64,000 bases of DNA from Rossellomorea orangium (GTDB lineage Bacteria; Bacillota; Bacilli; Bacillales; Bacillaceae_B), in NCBI RefSeq assembly GCF_019334305.1, contig NZ_JAHWGH010000011.1:1-64000 (forward strand), written 5' to 3'. The translations under genes were made by a program, and so were the position numbers. How positions within the stretch are numbered: the stretch's first letter is position 1; every line of letters begins with the position of its first letter. Below, one piece after another: positions 16,799-24,855 of the stretch. Below the pieces are notes generated by a model that did not search any database, had not been told where the DNA came from, and saw nothing but the letters and a program-made list of their open reading frames with translations.

Positions 16799-17169
16799 AA
16801 TTACCTCCGCCAAAATACCTATTTCTAACAGTATATCATCTATTTCGACGGGATTTTCTTTTTTCTGTGTATTTCTTGCTTTTATCGACAAGGTTCTTGA
16901 AGATGATCTAGCTGCCTTTCCACTTGTTGAAAGGAGTATTGATACCTCCCATTTGATGGTACTAGGGATGATTATTTGTCTATGTTGGGGACTTATAAAG
17001 ATCTTTCGACAAGTCGGCATGATTATGTGAAATTTGGCATGAATATGGTGGATTCCGGCACGATTATATGGAATCCCGCATGAAAAGTTCAAATCCCGCA
17101 TGATTCCAGAAAAAAGACATTAAAAATACGGAGCCCCATATCCCATTTCACTTTACATAGAGCTTCAAA
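16799..17169. other. intergenic region holding repeat block B
   Basis: No gene is seen between the GGDEF-EAL start and the SCO terminator. It contains the second GCATGATT repeat block (17013-17109) and presumably the promoter of the minus-strand gene starting at 16798. Confidence 0.6.
17013..17109. repeat. degenerate GCATGATT tandem repeat block B
   Basis: Five head-to-tail units of about 20-21 bases, each built as GGCATGATTATGTGAAATT or a close variant (TGGCATGAATATGG, CGGCACGATTATATGG, CCGCATGAAAAG, CCGCATGATTCC). The core matches the units in block A at 275-369. Unlike CRISPR, there are no unique spacers and the units are heavily degenerate. Confidence 0.6.
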
Positions 17170-17202
17170 TAAAAAAACCTCCCCGAACCACCCGGAAAGG
17201 TC
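17170..17202 (-). terminator. terminator of the SCO gene
   Basis: On the minus strand ACCTTTCC pairs (two G-U pairs) with GGGGAGGT around a GGGTGGTTC loop, followed by seven Ts. It begins within the stop codon region of the SCO gene. Confidence 0.75.
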
Positions 17203-17791
17203 ACTTCAATCGTTCAATATCCTCGATGATCTCCTCATACGGAGGACTCGACACGCCTTCATACTGTTTCAATAATACGCCGTTCTCACTCACCAGATAA
17301 AAAGAGGTCCCGTGAACAAACTGGTCCGAACCCTCGACCTCTGCAGCGGGAGTCTTAAAGGAAACATTGGCAAAGGACTCGATCTCATCCCTGGAGTACC
17401 CTGTGAGAAAGCTCCAATTCTCTTCATTGTATTTGTACCTGCTGCTATATTCCGTCAATACCTTCGGCGTATCATGCTCCGGATCGACGCTCATGGAAAC
17501 GAGCTGTACCGCATCCTGCAATCCTGCATCCGCAATCTTCTGCTGAAGCTTCGACATATTCGCCGTCATGGGAAGACACACCGTATCACAGTTCGTAAAA
17601 ATAAAATCTGCCACCACAATCTTGCCTTTATTGAGCTCAGCAAGCGATACTTCCTCACCATTCTGATCCACAGCATCCAGCTCCCCGACCTCCACCTTCA
17701 TCGGAAACGAATCCTCCACATCCTCACCCTGACATCCGCTCAGCAACAGACAAAACAAAGCGGCTACTAACACCATAAACCTCACTCTCAC
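17201..17791 (-). CDS. SCO1/SenC family copper-binding lipoprotein (YpmQ-like)
   Basis: A 196-residue thioredoxin-fold lipoprotein, equivalent to B. subtilis YpmQ (BsSco), which helps assemble the CuA centre of cytochrome c oxidase outside the membrane. The lipobox is LLLSGC. The metal site is present: Cys-x3-Cys in FTNCDTVCLPMT and the distal His in VHGTSFYLV; SVDPEHDTPK is also conserved. The GTG at 17791 has AAGGGGG at 7 bases; the longer upstream frame crosses the inverted repeat and the neighbouring gene and is not real. It follows the ABC transporter genes on the same strand but is separated by a hairpin, so it may have its own promoter. Confidence 0.9.
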   Translation of the reverse strand: MRVRFMVLVAALFCLLLSGCQGEDVEDSFPMKVEVGELDAVDQNGEEVSLAELNKGKIVVADFIFTNCDTVCLPMTANMSKLQQKIADAGLQDAVQLVSMSVDPEHDTPKVLTEYSSRYKYNEENWSFLTGYSRDEIESFANVSFKTPAAEVEGSDQFVHGTSFYLVSENGVLLKQYEGVSSPPYEEIIEDIERLK

Positions 17792-17813
17792 TGAATTTCC
17801 CCCTTCTATAATA

Positions 17814-17845
17814 GAGGTCCGTCCCTCAAAAGTGAGGGACGGACC
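17814..17845. repeat. paired GAGGTCCGTCCCTC repeats forming a hairpin
   Basis: One copy of the 14-base element (17814-17827) and an inverted copy with one mismatch (17834-17845/7) face each other over about six bases, giving a near-perfect stem of about 13 bp. It sits between the binding-protein stop codon (17854) and the SCO gene. It could end the ABC transporter transcript, although there is no strong T-run. Confidence 0.65.
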
Positions 17846-17853
17846 TTCCGTGA

Positions 17854-18849
17854 TTAGTCGATGAATTGTTTGTCGATCAGGTCTGTGAATTTTGGTTTTT
17901 CTTTCAGGAATTTGAGTTCGTAGGAGGAGTCTGCGAATGCCTGGACGGCGTCTGAGTCCACTTTGTAGGTGAATCCGATTCGTTCCCATGCCTGGTCGAC
18001 GACTTCTTTACTTAGTTCCTGTCCGGTTACTTCTTTCACGTCTTTGATTGTGATTTCTTTGGCTTCTTCAGGGTTTTCTTCAATGAACGAAGTCGCTTCT
18101 TTATGTGCGTCTACAATTTTTTGGATCGTGTCCGGATTTTCTTTTACCGACTTTCCTGAAGCCACAAGGACGGAAGCAGGAAGTGTTTCCCCGAAGGAAA
18201 TTTCATCATGGTCGATGATGATGTTGGCGCCTGTTTCCTGTTGGATCACAGCCGCCCATGGCTCCGGTGCGACCGCAATGTCAACCTTACCTGATTTCAG
18301 CATATTCGCATACTGAGCAGGGTTCCCGGTTACGTGCTTCATCGTGCCGCCAATCCGCTGAGACTCGATCCCGTGCTCGCCGAGGAATGTTTCCACTTGA
18401 ACGTCATGGGTACAACCTACGGCAGGAGTGATAAAGGATTTCCCTGCAAAATCTTCCACGGATTTCACACCGCTTTCCTTACTCGCCAGGACCACGGTTC
18501 CGCCAGTGGATCCGCCGCCGATGATTTTCACATCTGCACCTGTCATATAGTTGTTCATGGCAGGACCCGGTCCGACAAGACCGGCATCAATTTCACCCGT
18601 TTTTAAAGCGGTCATGAACGATGAACCGTCAGGGAATGTTTTATATTCAACCTTCGTACCGTCACCAAGCTCTTTTTCATAGTATCCTTTGTCTTTTGCG
18701 ACCATTGCCGGTACGTGATTGATATTCGGGAAGTAGCCGATGACGACTTTCTTGCTGACGTCCCCGCCTGAGCTTTTTTCCGTCCCGCAGCCGGCAAGCA
18801 CTCCAAGGAAGGTCAAGAAAATCGTGACTAGTAAAAACGTTTTTTTCAT
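17854..18849 (-). CDS. sulfonate/taurine-type ABC transporter substrate-binding lipoprotein
   Basis: A 331-residue NMT1/SsuA-like binding protein. The signal peptide ends with the lipobox GVLAGC, and the mature part begins with KKVVIGYFPNINHVPAMVAKDKGYYEK, typical of aliphatic sulfonate, taurine and nitrate binding proteins; GEIDAGLVGPGPA and VAPEPWAA are further family segments. GGAGG lies about 7 bases before the ATG at 18849. It is the last gene of an ATPase-permease-binding protein operon. The ligand cannot be fixed from sequence; a sulfonate or related organosulfur compound is the default expectation. Confidence 0.85.
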   Translation of the reverse strand: MKKTFLLVTIFLTFLGVLAGCGTEKSSGGDVSKKVVIGYFPNINHVPAMVAKDKGYYEKELGDGTKVEYKTFPDGSSFMTALKTGEIDAGLVGPGPAMNNYMTGADVKIIGGGSTGGTVVLASKESGVKSVEDFAGKSFITPAVGCTHDVQVETFLGEHGIESQRIGGTMKHVTGNPAQYANMLKSGKVDIAVAPEPWAAVIQQETGANIIIDHDEISFGETLPASVLVASGKSVKENPDTIQKIVDAHKEATSFIEENPEEAKEITIKDVKEVTGQELSKEVVDQAWERIGFTYKVDSDAVQAFADSSYELKFLKEKPKFTDLIDKQFID

Positions 18850-18888
18850 TTTGTATCCTCCTAATGGCGGATGAACCCGCCGATTTAT

Positions 18889-19644
18889 TTACGATTCCAA
18901 TCCCCAGCGTTTGATCACTGATTTTTCAATACGCTGGAATAACAATTGATCCACAATCGCCCCGATGACACCGATGATGATCATTACGGCGATCACGAGG
19001 CTCATGTCACCGAAATCCGAGGCGTAGCGGAGCGTGTAACCGAGTCCCGGTCCCGTACTGAGGAGTTCCCCGGCCATCAGTGCCCGCCACGCGAATGCCC
19101 ATGCGAGGCGTGATCCCGTTACCACGTATGGGATCGATGCCGGGAAGATGACCCGGATGAATAGGTCCAATCCTCTTGAACCCATCGTCTGGGCAGCTTT
19201 CAAATAAAGGGGAGAGACGTTTTTGATCCCCATCCGGATGTTCAGGGCCATGACGAATGTTCCCCCGAGGATGACGACGAAAATGACGGCTTTTTCATTG
19301 AGTCCGAACCACATAATCGCCAGTGGAAGCCAGACGATGCTAGGCACACTCTGGAAGGCGAGCAACAAAGATCCGAGCGTATCGTCGGCCGTTTTTGATT
19401 TTGCCAGAAGCACGCCGATGCTCGTTCCAATGATCAACGAAATCCCTAATCCGATGAATAAACGTTTAAAGCTTGCAATAAGGTCTATGATCAAGGTTTG
19501 ATCGGCTATTCCTGTAAATAAGGCATCGAATACGGAAGAGGGAGACGGGAGGACAATCTCTGTCCATAACCCAAACCGCGACCCCGATTCCCAAAGGCCG
19601 ATGATCAGGGCGAAGAAGATGATGCGTTTAAGAGCGGTGTTCAT
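18889..19644 (-). CDS. sulfonate/taurine-type ABC transporter permease
   Basis: A 251-residue permease of the SsuC/TauC family with about six membrane segments. The cytoplasmic coupling segment (the EAA loop region) is in AAQTMGSRGLDLFIRVIFPASIPYVVTGSRLA. The ATG at 19644 (MNTALKR) lies inside the end of the ATPase gene, overlapping by 17 bases; an in-frame GTG 15 bases earlier is a weaker alternative. It forms the channel for the adjacent ATPase and binding protein. Confidence 0.88.
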   Translation of the reverse strand: MNTALKRIIFFALIIGLWESGSRFGLWTEIVLPSPSSVFDALFTGIADQTLIIDLIASFKRLFIGLGISLIIGTSIGVLLAKSKTADDTLGSLLLAFQSVPSIVWLPLAIMWFGLNEKAVIFVVILGGTFVMALNIRMGIKNVSPLYLKAAQTMGSRGLDLFIRVIFPASIPYVVTGSRLAWAFAWRALMAGELLSTGPGLGYTLRYASDFGDMSLVIAVMIIIGVIGAIVDQLLFQRIEKSVIKRWGLES

Positions 19645-20416
19645 AGGCCAATTCCTCACTTATCACTTTGTCGATTTCCTTCTTTAAATAACTCATGATA
19701 TGTTCTTCGATTTTCACCATTTCTTCCTTATGAGCATCCCGGGGACGGGGGATATCCACCTTGATATCCGCCAAGATCGTTCCGGGACGGGTTCCCATGA
19801 CGATGATCCGATCTGAAAGCTTAATAGACTCCGAGATACTGTGGGTGACGAAGAGAACGGTCTTCTTCGTTTCCATCCAGATCGTTTCAAGCTGGTGGTG
19901 AAGCCTTGAGCGCGTCTGTTCATCGAGTGCCCCGAAAGGTTCATCCATCAGAAGGATTTCAGGGTTCATGGAGAGAGCACGTGCGATTGCCACCCGCTGC
20001 TGCATGCCTCCTGACAACTCATGGGGGTAATGATCCTGATAGTTTCCGAGCTGGACCATATGTAGGTACTTCGCGGCCTGCTGTTTTGCCTCTTTTTTGG
20101 ACATTTCTTTTTTTAGGGGAAAGGTCACGTTGTCACGGACATTCAGCCAAGGAAACAGCGCAGCTTGTTGGAAGACCATCCCGCGGTCTTTTCCCGGTTT
20201 CTTGATCGGATGTCCGTCTACCAGGACTTCTCCCGTTGTCGATTCCGTCAATCCTGCTACAATCGAAAGAAGAGTGGACTTACCGCAACCGGATGGCCCC
20301 AGGATCGATATGAATTCCCCCTGATTGATTTGAAGATTAATATCTTTTAAGACATCTGTGGGCTTTCCTGCCTTATCTGGATATTGTTTATTTAGATGGT
20401 TGATTTCGATAAACAT
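19628..20416 (-). CDS. sulfonate/taurine-type ABC transporter ATPase
   Basis: A 262-residue SsuB/TauB-like ATPase. Walker [11 protein letters not shown]-loop [10 protein letters not shown], signature LSGGMQQR, Walker [13 protein letters not shown] and the switch His in FVTHS are all present. It powers the adjacent permease. It is first in the minus-strand operon, with a consensus promoter (TTGACA/TATAAT) upstream. The 5' end of this gene and its upstream region were included in a segmental duplication, and a decayed copy lies at 22722-22830. Confidence 0.92.
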   Translation of the reverse strand: MFIEINHLNKQYPDKAGKPTDVLKDINLQINQGEFISILGPSGCGKSTLLSIVAGLTESTTGEVLVDGHPIKKPGKDRGMVFQQAALFPWLNVRDNVTFPLKKEMSKKEAKQQAAKYLHMVQLGNYQDHYPHELSGGMQQRVAIARALSMNPEILLMDEPFGALDEQTRSRLHHQLETIWMETKKTVLFVTHSISESIKLSDRIIVMGTRPGTILADIKVDIPRPRDAHKEEMVKIEEHIMSYLKKEIDKVISEELAYEHRS

Positions 20417-20429
20417 ATCATCATCCTTA

Positions 20430-20499
20430 TCTTATAATTCTTATTAGTTTAGTCGGAATATAAATAACATAATTATAGTATATTGGGGAAGGTTGTCAA
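20430..20499 (-). promoter_or_regulatory. promoter and possible operator of the ABC transporter operon
   Basis: On the minus strand a perfect TTGACA (20494-20499) and a perfect TATAAT (20472-20477) are separated by 16 bases. Just downstream, ATTCCGACTAAACTAATAAG followed by AATT has the look of an imperfect inverted repeat (ATTC...GAAT), where a repressor such as CymR might bind. The regulator identity is a guess; the promoter is well supported. Confidence 0.7.
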
Positions 20500-20592
20500 G
20501 GTTTCCTTTATTTTGGGGGAAGGGTAAGTAAAGAGTGCTTGTCAAGAATGTCTGGTGATTTGTAAATAAAATGAAAAATTATACAAAAAAGC

Positions 20593-20617
20593 GAAATATC
20601 TAACGGCTGCTTTCGTC
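20593..20617 (+). promoter_or_regulatory. candidate ECF-type autoregulatory promoter
   Basis: GAAATAT (20593-20599) and CGTCTAA (from 20614) are separated by 14 bases. The same pair is retained 2.4 kb away in the decayed duplicate (22993/23015). Conservation of these two blocks and the CGTC -10 motif suit promoters read by extracytoplasmic-function sigma factors, so the sigma gene may activate itself. Confidence 0.5.
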
Positions 20618-20652
20618 TAATATATAAAAGCAAAAAAAAGCGGGGGAATGAG

Positions 20653-21171
20653 ATGTCCAACAATAGGATAGTAGCAGAATGGTTTACATTATACAGTGAT
20701 TCAATTTATACGTTTTTAGTATATCGGATGAGCTCAATGGATGTAGAAGACCTGGTTCAGGAAGTGTTCATACGGGCGCTTAATTCGTATGAATCATTTG
20801 AGGGCAAGGCAAATCCGAAAACCTGGTTGTATTCAATAGCGAGAAATCTTGCGGTTGATGAACAAAGGAAACGTCACAAACAGAAGTTGTCCAGCAACCC
20901 TTTATCACCTCAAATTCTAGAAGCAGCTTCTTTAGAAACACCGGAATCCCAGCTGTTCGTCGTTGAGGAGACCAAGGAACTCCTTGGTCATATCCATAAA
21001 CTCAAACCGAATTACAGAGACGTTTTGATATTAAAAGGAATGAATGAATTCGATGTAAAAGAAACCGCAGCCATTTTGGGGTGGTCAGAAAACAAAGTAC
21101 GAATCACCTTTCACCGCGCATGTAAAAAGTTACAAACCATAATGGGAGGATATAGAGATGAAGAATCATGA
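20653..21171 (+). CDS. ECF-type RNA polymerase sigma factor
   Basis: A 172-residue group IV sigma factor containing only sigma-2 and sigma-4. Region 2 shows DVEDLVQEVFIRALNSYESF with TWLYSIARNLAVDEQRK; region 4 shows LKPNYRDVLILKGMNEFDVKETAAILGWSENKVRITFHRACKKL, including the helix-turn-helix. It is closest in style to B. subtilis SigX-type factors, but I do not assign a name. The ATG at 20653 has GGGGGA at about 6 bases. The gene overlaps the next one by 14 bases, as expected for a sigma/anti-sigma pair. A relic of a second copy lies at 23052. Confidence 0.9.
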   Translation: MSNNRIVAEWFTLYSDSIYTFLVYRMSSMDVEDLVQEVFIRALNSYESFEGKANPKTWLYSIARNLAVDEQRKRHKQKLSSNPLSPQILEAASLETPESQLFVVEETKELLGHIHKLKPNYRDVLILKGMNEFDVKETAAILGWSENKVRITFHRACKKLQTIMGGYRDEES

Positions 21172-22528
21172 TGAGTACACTTTTCAAAATAAGTTTCCCA
21201 AGATGAAGTTAAACGATGAAGCAAAGGACAGAATTCATACAAGTATACTTCATCACGTAACGCCTACCCGCCAAAAAAGGAGCTGGAAAGAAGGGAAGTT
21301 TATAGGGGTGGTTACAACTGTAATGGGGCTGATTTTATTTTCTGTGCTAACAGCGTATATTCTTTTTGAAACAGAAAAAGGAAAAACTGAGCAGTTGCTT
21401 GCAGATGCCGGGGAGAAAGTAGATGCTGTTTATGGCGAGATGGAAAAACATTTGGAAACAGCCGGTCCAAAGGCATTATTGAAAGAGGTGAACCCTAAGG
21501 CACTGAAAGCCGCAGAGGCTTCAATGGGTGAAATTAATGCAGATTCTTCAATCAGTAATGAGGAAAAGGCAAAAAAGCTGAATAAAAAGTTGATAACTCT
21601 ACAGGAATATAACCAAATGGTACCATTTGTGAATGATTTACAAAAGAACATCACACTTCTAAACAAAGAAATATATGAAGGGAAGTTCCAAGAGGGAGTT
21701 CAGGAAGAAATAGCACGACTAAAGAATGAATTAGATATAGCAAATAAAAAATTTGATAGTCTTGAAAGTGCTAATCTAAAGAGTTTTTTCTCTGAAAGAT
21801 ATTCCCCACAACTAGCAGCGATTGAAGAGTCGATTAATCAATTGCAGGACATGAGTAGTCAAATTGAAGAATTAAGCACAATAGCTAAAGAGCAGTCAAT
21901 GAATAAAGATGAATTTGATAAACAAATAGAGGGAGTACTGCAACAACTGGATCGTTTACCTAACGAACAAACGGCAATTGAAATGGAAAATCGATTAAAA
22001 CAGGCACAAACGGAATATAATGAAATCCAACAAAAGAAGCAAGAAGAAATTAGACAGGAAGAGATTAAAAAAGAAGAGGAACGAAAAGAAGCTGAAAATA
22101 ATAAAGCTGCAGATTCTCCAAAAGAAGATCAGGATGGTGAATATCCTATGGAGTTTACCGAGACAACACCTCAGGGAATTACAATTAAATATAGCAGGGA
22201 CTTTAAAGGAAATGAAACCTTACTCCATTATGATGAATTAGCTAAAAAATATGGCGGGAGATATTATTTCATACCAAACTCAGATGGTGGGGTTATTTTC
22301 AAAAATGGTCAACAAATAGCAGGAGTTTCAATCTCAACTAGTGCACTTCTTGAATATAAGGATCTCTTTATCGAATTGTGTACTTATAACAGTAAAAATA
22401 CAAAAGCTGAGTTTTCTGAAATCGTCAATACTGTAATCCAAACCGGGGAACCATACAAAGTGGGAAATGATCAGGGTGGATCAGAACTTCGGTTGAAAAA
22501 TGGAGTGTTGCTTTATGATTCATGGTAA
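21158..22528 (+). CDS. membrane coiled-coil protein, probable anti-sigma factor
   Basis: A 456-residue protein. Residues 1-45 are cytoplasmic (KFPKMKLNDEAKDRIHTSIL, a helix of the type found in short anti-sigma domains), residues ~47-70 are a membrane span, residues ~75-330 are extracellular with long charged coiled coils, and residues ~335-456 are a globular C-terminal domain (YPMEFTETTPQGITIKYSRD ... GEPYKV, ending LYDSW). Overlap with the sigma gene and the topology suggest it sequesters the sigma factor until an envelope signal is sensed outside. GGGAGG precedes the ATG at 8 bases. The C-terminal domain is not one I recognise. A diverged duplicate without the N-terminal segment lies at 23212. 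Confidence 0.75.
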   Translation: MKNHDEYTFQNKFPKMKLNDEAKDRIHTSILHHVTPTRQKRSWKEGKFIGVVTTVMGLILFSVLTAYILFETEKGKTEQLLADAGEKVDAVYGEMEKHLETAGPKALLKEVNPKALKAAEASMGEINADSSISNEEKAKKLNKKLITLQEYNQMVPFVNDLQKNITLLNKEIYEGKFQEGVQEEIARLKNELDIANKKFDSLESANLKSFFSERYSPQLAAIEESINQLQDMSSQIEELSTIAKEQSMNKDEFDKQIEGVLQQLDRLPNEQTAIEMENRLKQAQTEYNEIQQKKQEEIRQEEIKKEEERKEAENNKAADSPKEDQDGEYPMEFTETTPQGITIKYSRDFKGNETLLHYDELAKKYGGRYYFIPNSDGGVIFKNGQQIAGVSISTSALLEYKDLFIELCTYNSKNTKAEFSEIVNTVIQTGEPYKVGNDQGGSELRLKNGVLLYDSW

Positions 22529-22638
22529 TAGTTAAAGATGAAAGAGACTAAATAATAAGCACTTAATAATGGCAGGACCAAAAAGACGAATTGTTTTTCT
22601 GAGGCCGATGAAGAACTTTATGATTTTTATGTACAAAT

Positions 22639-22685
22639 AAGCAGCTTGGTTTGAGCGTTTTTTGGTCAAACCAAGCTGCTTTTTC
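22639..22685 (+). terminator. strong intrinsic terminator of the sigma/anti-sigma operon
   Basis: AAGCAGCTTGGTTTGA and TCAAACCAAGCTGCTT form a perfect stem of about 16 bp with a GCGTTTTTTGG loop and a following T-run. Confidence 0.9.
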
Positions 22686-22721
22686 ATGAAAAAATAAGCA
22701 CTACCAGATTCCCCCACGAAC

Positions 22722-22830
22722 GATGCGAATTCCCCTTGATGGATTTCAAGATTACTATCTTTTAAGACATTGGAGACTTCAATACCTAATTAGATAATTA
22801 ATCTTTACCTACATATCATTAATCCTTCTC
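22722..22830 (-). pseudogene. decayed fragment of the ABC ATPase 5' end (duplication scar)
   Basis: This stretch aligns by eye with the 5' end and start region of the ATPase gene near 20307-20440: GAATTCCCC..TGATKGATTT.AAGATTA.TATCTTTTAAGACAT, then ACATATCAT.ATCCTT and CATAATTCTTATT. It has indels and no usable frame. It marks the left part of a segmental duplication with an offset of about 2.4 kb. Confidence 0.75.
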
Positions 22831-23051
22831 ATAATTCTTATTGTTTTAGTCCAGATCTGTGTCACACTCTTACACTATATTGTGGAAGGTTGTAGAATTT
22901 CCTTTTATTTTGTAGAAAAAGATAGCAAAAAGAAAGGTATGTCAACCCAATTAATGAATTTGTAAATGAAATGAAAAAATATCCAAATAAATGAAATATT
23001 TGGGGGTTCATAATCGTCTAATGTATATAAAGAAAAAAACGGGGGGATGGG
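22831..23051. other. duplicated intergenic region with relic ECF promoter
   Basis: The segment copies the 20440-20652 intergenic region: ATATTGTGGAAGGTTGT matches ATATTGGGGAAGGTTGT, followed by TTTGTAAATGAAATGAAAAA and TCGTCTAATGTATATAAAG. GAAATAT (22993-22999) and CGTC (23015-23018) are kept at nearly the same spacing as in copy 1. The minus-strand TTGACA/TATAAT promoter has decayed. Confidence 0.6.
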
Positions 23052-23203
23052 ATGAATAGGATATTAGCAAATTGGTTTCATCAATACAGTGAAATGACCT
23101 ATCCGTTTCTTGTCCCATCGGGTGGTATTGAGAATGTATTAAGAGAATAAAGTTTGAATCATGTATTTTCTTGCGCGTGTAAGTTTCAATTGATGACAGG
23201 AGG
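23052..23203 (+). pseudogene. relic of a duplicated ECF sigma factor gene
   Basis: An ATG at 23052 after GGGGGGATGG opens a 32-codon frame, MNRILANWFHQYSEMTYPFL, matching the intact factor's NNRIVAEWFTLYSDSIYTFL. The frame then ends after an unrelated 12 codons. Bases 23172-23203 (TTGCGCGTGTAAG ... ACAGGAGG) resemble the 3' end of the intact gene (CCGCGCATGTAAA ... TGGGAGG). About 400 bases covering most of regions 2 and 4 are therefore missing, and no functional sigma factor can be made. Confidence 0.8.
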
Positions 23204-23211
23204 AAAAATAA

Positions 23212-24546
23212 ATGAAGAAATTAAACAACGAAAATCATTCACCAACTGTGGAGAAGAGTATTTGGAAAAGGGGTAAACGTGGTAATTTTATTGCGGCTAT
23301 ACTTGGTATTTTCATATTCTCATTGCTTACAGTTTATATTATTTCAGAAACAGGGAAAGAACGGGAGCATGAACGATATGTTCAGGCAGAGGAGAACATT
23401 CAAACGGTTTATAAAGAAATGGGAGAAAATCTGCAGAATACAGCAGAAGGCGAACTATTGGAACCTATAGAAGATTCCAAGGTTAAGTCGGCTCAATCGT
23501 CTTTGGAGAAGGTGGATACTGTCTCTGAAAAAGAAAAGAAAAAATTAACCTCAATGATGAAGGAAATCAAAATTTATATTGACACAGTCCCTGAGGCAAA
23601 TAAGCTCCAGACTACTATTGATGACTTGAATAAAATCCTTTCTCAGGACACTTTTGATGAAAAGTTAGAAGGAAAATTATCTCTGCTGAAAAGGGAAATC
23701 TCCAACAAATTGAAGGGATTTGATCAACTGCAAAATGCTACACTAAAAGCATTCTTAAGTAAACAATATACTGCCCAAATGAATAACCTCGAAAAAGAAT
23801 TCAAGAACTATATGGGTGCCCAGGAAGATGTTCAAGCTCTTAAAAAAATGGCATCAGAACAATCCGTCGGGACGCAGGAATTTGAACAAAAGGCCAAGGA
23901 AGTAATGAGCCAGGTTAATCAATTATCAAACAAACAGATGGCTGTGATGATGGAAGACGAAATCAACAAGGCGAAAGCTGAGTTTCAGCAGCTTATGGCA
24001 GAGGCAGCAGAGAAAAAGCGCAAGGAAGAAGAGATGTTAGCCCAAAAACAAAGAGAAGAACAAGCTTCGAAACCTAAAGAAGTAAACTCAAGCGGCACAG
24101 TATCTGAAGAAAAGGACGAACCCCAATCAGAGACCGGCAGTCAGGAAGATGAGCTATATCCGTTGGAATTCACGATGACTGGTTCAGATGGGTTTACATT
24201 CAAAATGAGCCGTGATTTTAATAAGTATAAAGCTGGTAAAGGGTATGATGACATTGCCCGCAAATACGGGGCCCGTTTTTACTATACCCCAAGCTCGGAT
24301 ATGTCCTATGTCATCATCGGCAGAAAGTTCATCGCGACCGTTTCCCTTGTGTCTGGTGCGGATGTTGAGTATAAAGATCTCTTTATTGATCTGATGACCT
24401 TTAAGTCTAAGAAGTACACAAGGGAACAATTTGCTGCCATTGTCGACAAAGTTATAGAGAGTGGCGAACCTTATAAAGTGGAGGAAGGGTCTGGAGGAGA
24501 AATATTAAGTGTGGAAAATGGATGGTTGCGTTATGATGTTTGGTGA
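23212..24546 (+). CDS. diverged duplicate of the anti-sigma-like membrane protein, lacking the sigma-binding segment
   Basis: A 444-residue paralogue of the protein at 21158. It keeps the membrane span (~29-48), the extracellular coiled coil (~50-300) and the C-terminal domain (YPLEFTMTGSDGFTFKMSRDF ... EYKDLFI ... SGEPYKV, ending RYDVW). The cytoplasmic KFPKMKLNDEAKDRIHTSIL segment is absent; only about 25 residues (MKKLNNENHS...) precede the span. Loss of this segment alongside its partner sigma gene suggests that selection now acts on the extracellular part alone. The ATG at 23212 has AGGAGG at 7 bases. The function is unknown; it may sense or bind an envelope component. Confidence 0.75.
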   Translation: MKKLNNENHSPTVEKSIWKRGKRGNFIAAILGIFIFSLLTVYIISETGKEREHERYVQAEENIQTVYKEMGENLQNTAEGELLEPIEDSKVKSAQSSLEKVDTVSEKEKKKLTSMMKEIKIYIDTVPEANKLQTTIDDLNKILSQDTFDEKLEGKLSLLKREISNKLKGFDQLQNATLKAFLSKQYTAQMNNLEKEFKNYMGAQEDVQALKKMASEQSVGTQEFEQKAKEVMSQVNQLSNKQMAVMMEDEINKAKAEFQQLMAEAAEKKRKEEEMLAQKQREEQASKPKEVNSSGTVSEEKDEPQSETGSQEDELYPLEFTMTGSDGFTFKMSRDFNKYKAGKGYDDIARKYGARFYYTPSSDMSYVIIGRKFIATVSLVSGADVEYKDLFIDLMTFKSKKYTREQFAAIVDKVIESGEPYKVEEGSGGEILSVENGWLRYDVW

Positions 24547-24588
24547 TATCGGGTAGTTATCCTTTAAATACTCGTTGCTATTAACGAG

Positions 24589-24625
24589 AAAGAGAGGCAT
24601 CCTGTTGGGGATGCCTCTTTATTAT
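24589..24625 (+). terminator. terminator after the duplicate membrane protein
   Basis: AGAGGCATCC and GGATGCCTCT pair around a TGTTGG loop, with AAAG before and TTTATT after. Confidence 0.85.
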
Positions 24626-24734
24626 GTATTGCCCTTTCCCTATCAATCTATCCTCAAAAATACCTACGAGTACCCACCATCATTATACAGATTACACTAC
24701 ACCTAGTAAAAAACTAGGAAAAATTCACGATTTT

Positions 24735-24768
24735 GTTTACTAAAATGTTTACTATAATAGCGCTTTCA
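24735..24768 (+). promoter_or_regulatory. gal symporter promoter with tandem operators and cre
   Basis: Two adjacent 12-base boxes, GTTTACTAAAAT (24735-24746) and GTTTACTATAAT (24747-24758), overlap the probable -10 (TATAAT, 24753-24758). TAATAGCGCTTTCA (24755-24768) is, on the minus strand, a cre box with one mismatch (TGAAAGCGCTATTA). The arrangement suits repression by a sugar-responsive regulator plus CcpA. The same TTTACTAAAA box recurs at 26514 and at 39225/39258. Confidence 0.7.
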
Positions 24769-24855
24769 CGTTATACTATTTTTAAAGATTTTGAAAAGTC
24801 TTCATTCAGCTTAGGTGAATGAAAAAAGAGTGATCAATGGAGAGGAGTTACAACT

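Noticed and set aside
17013..17109. Coding extension of the GGDEF-EAL gene upstream through the repeat block
   Set aside because: A consensus ribosome binding site at 16798 gives the correct start; the upstream frame is low-complexity repeat translation with no site.
17201..17989. Longer N-terminus for the SCO protein
   Set aside because: The extension runs through the inverted repeat and into the binding-protein gene; the GTG at 17791 with AAGGGGG opens a proper lipoprotein signal.
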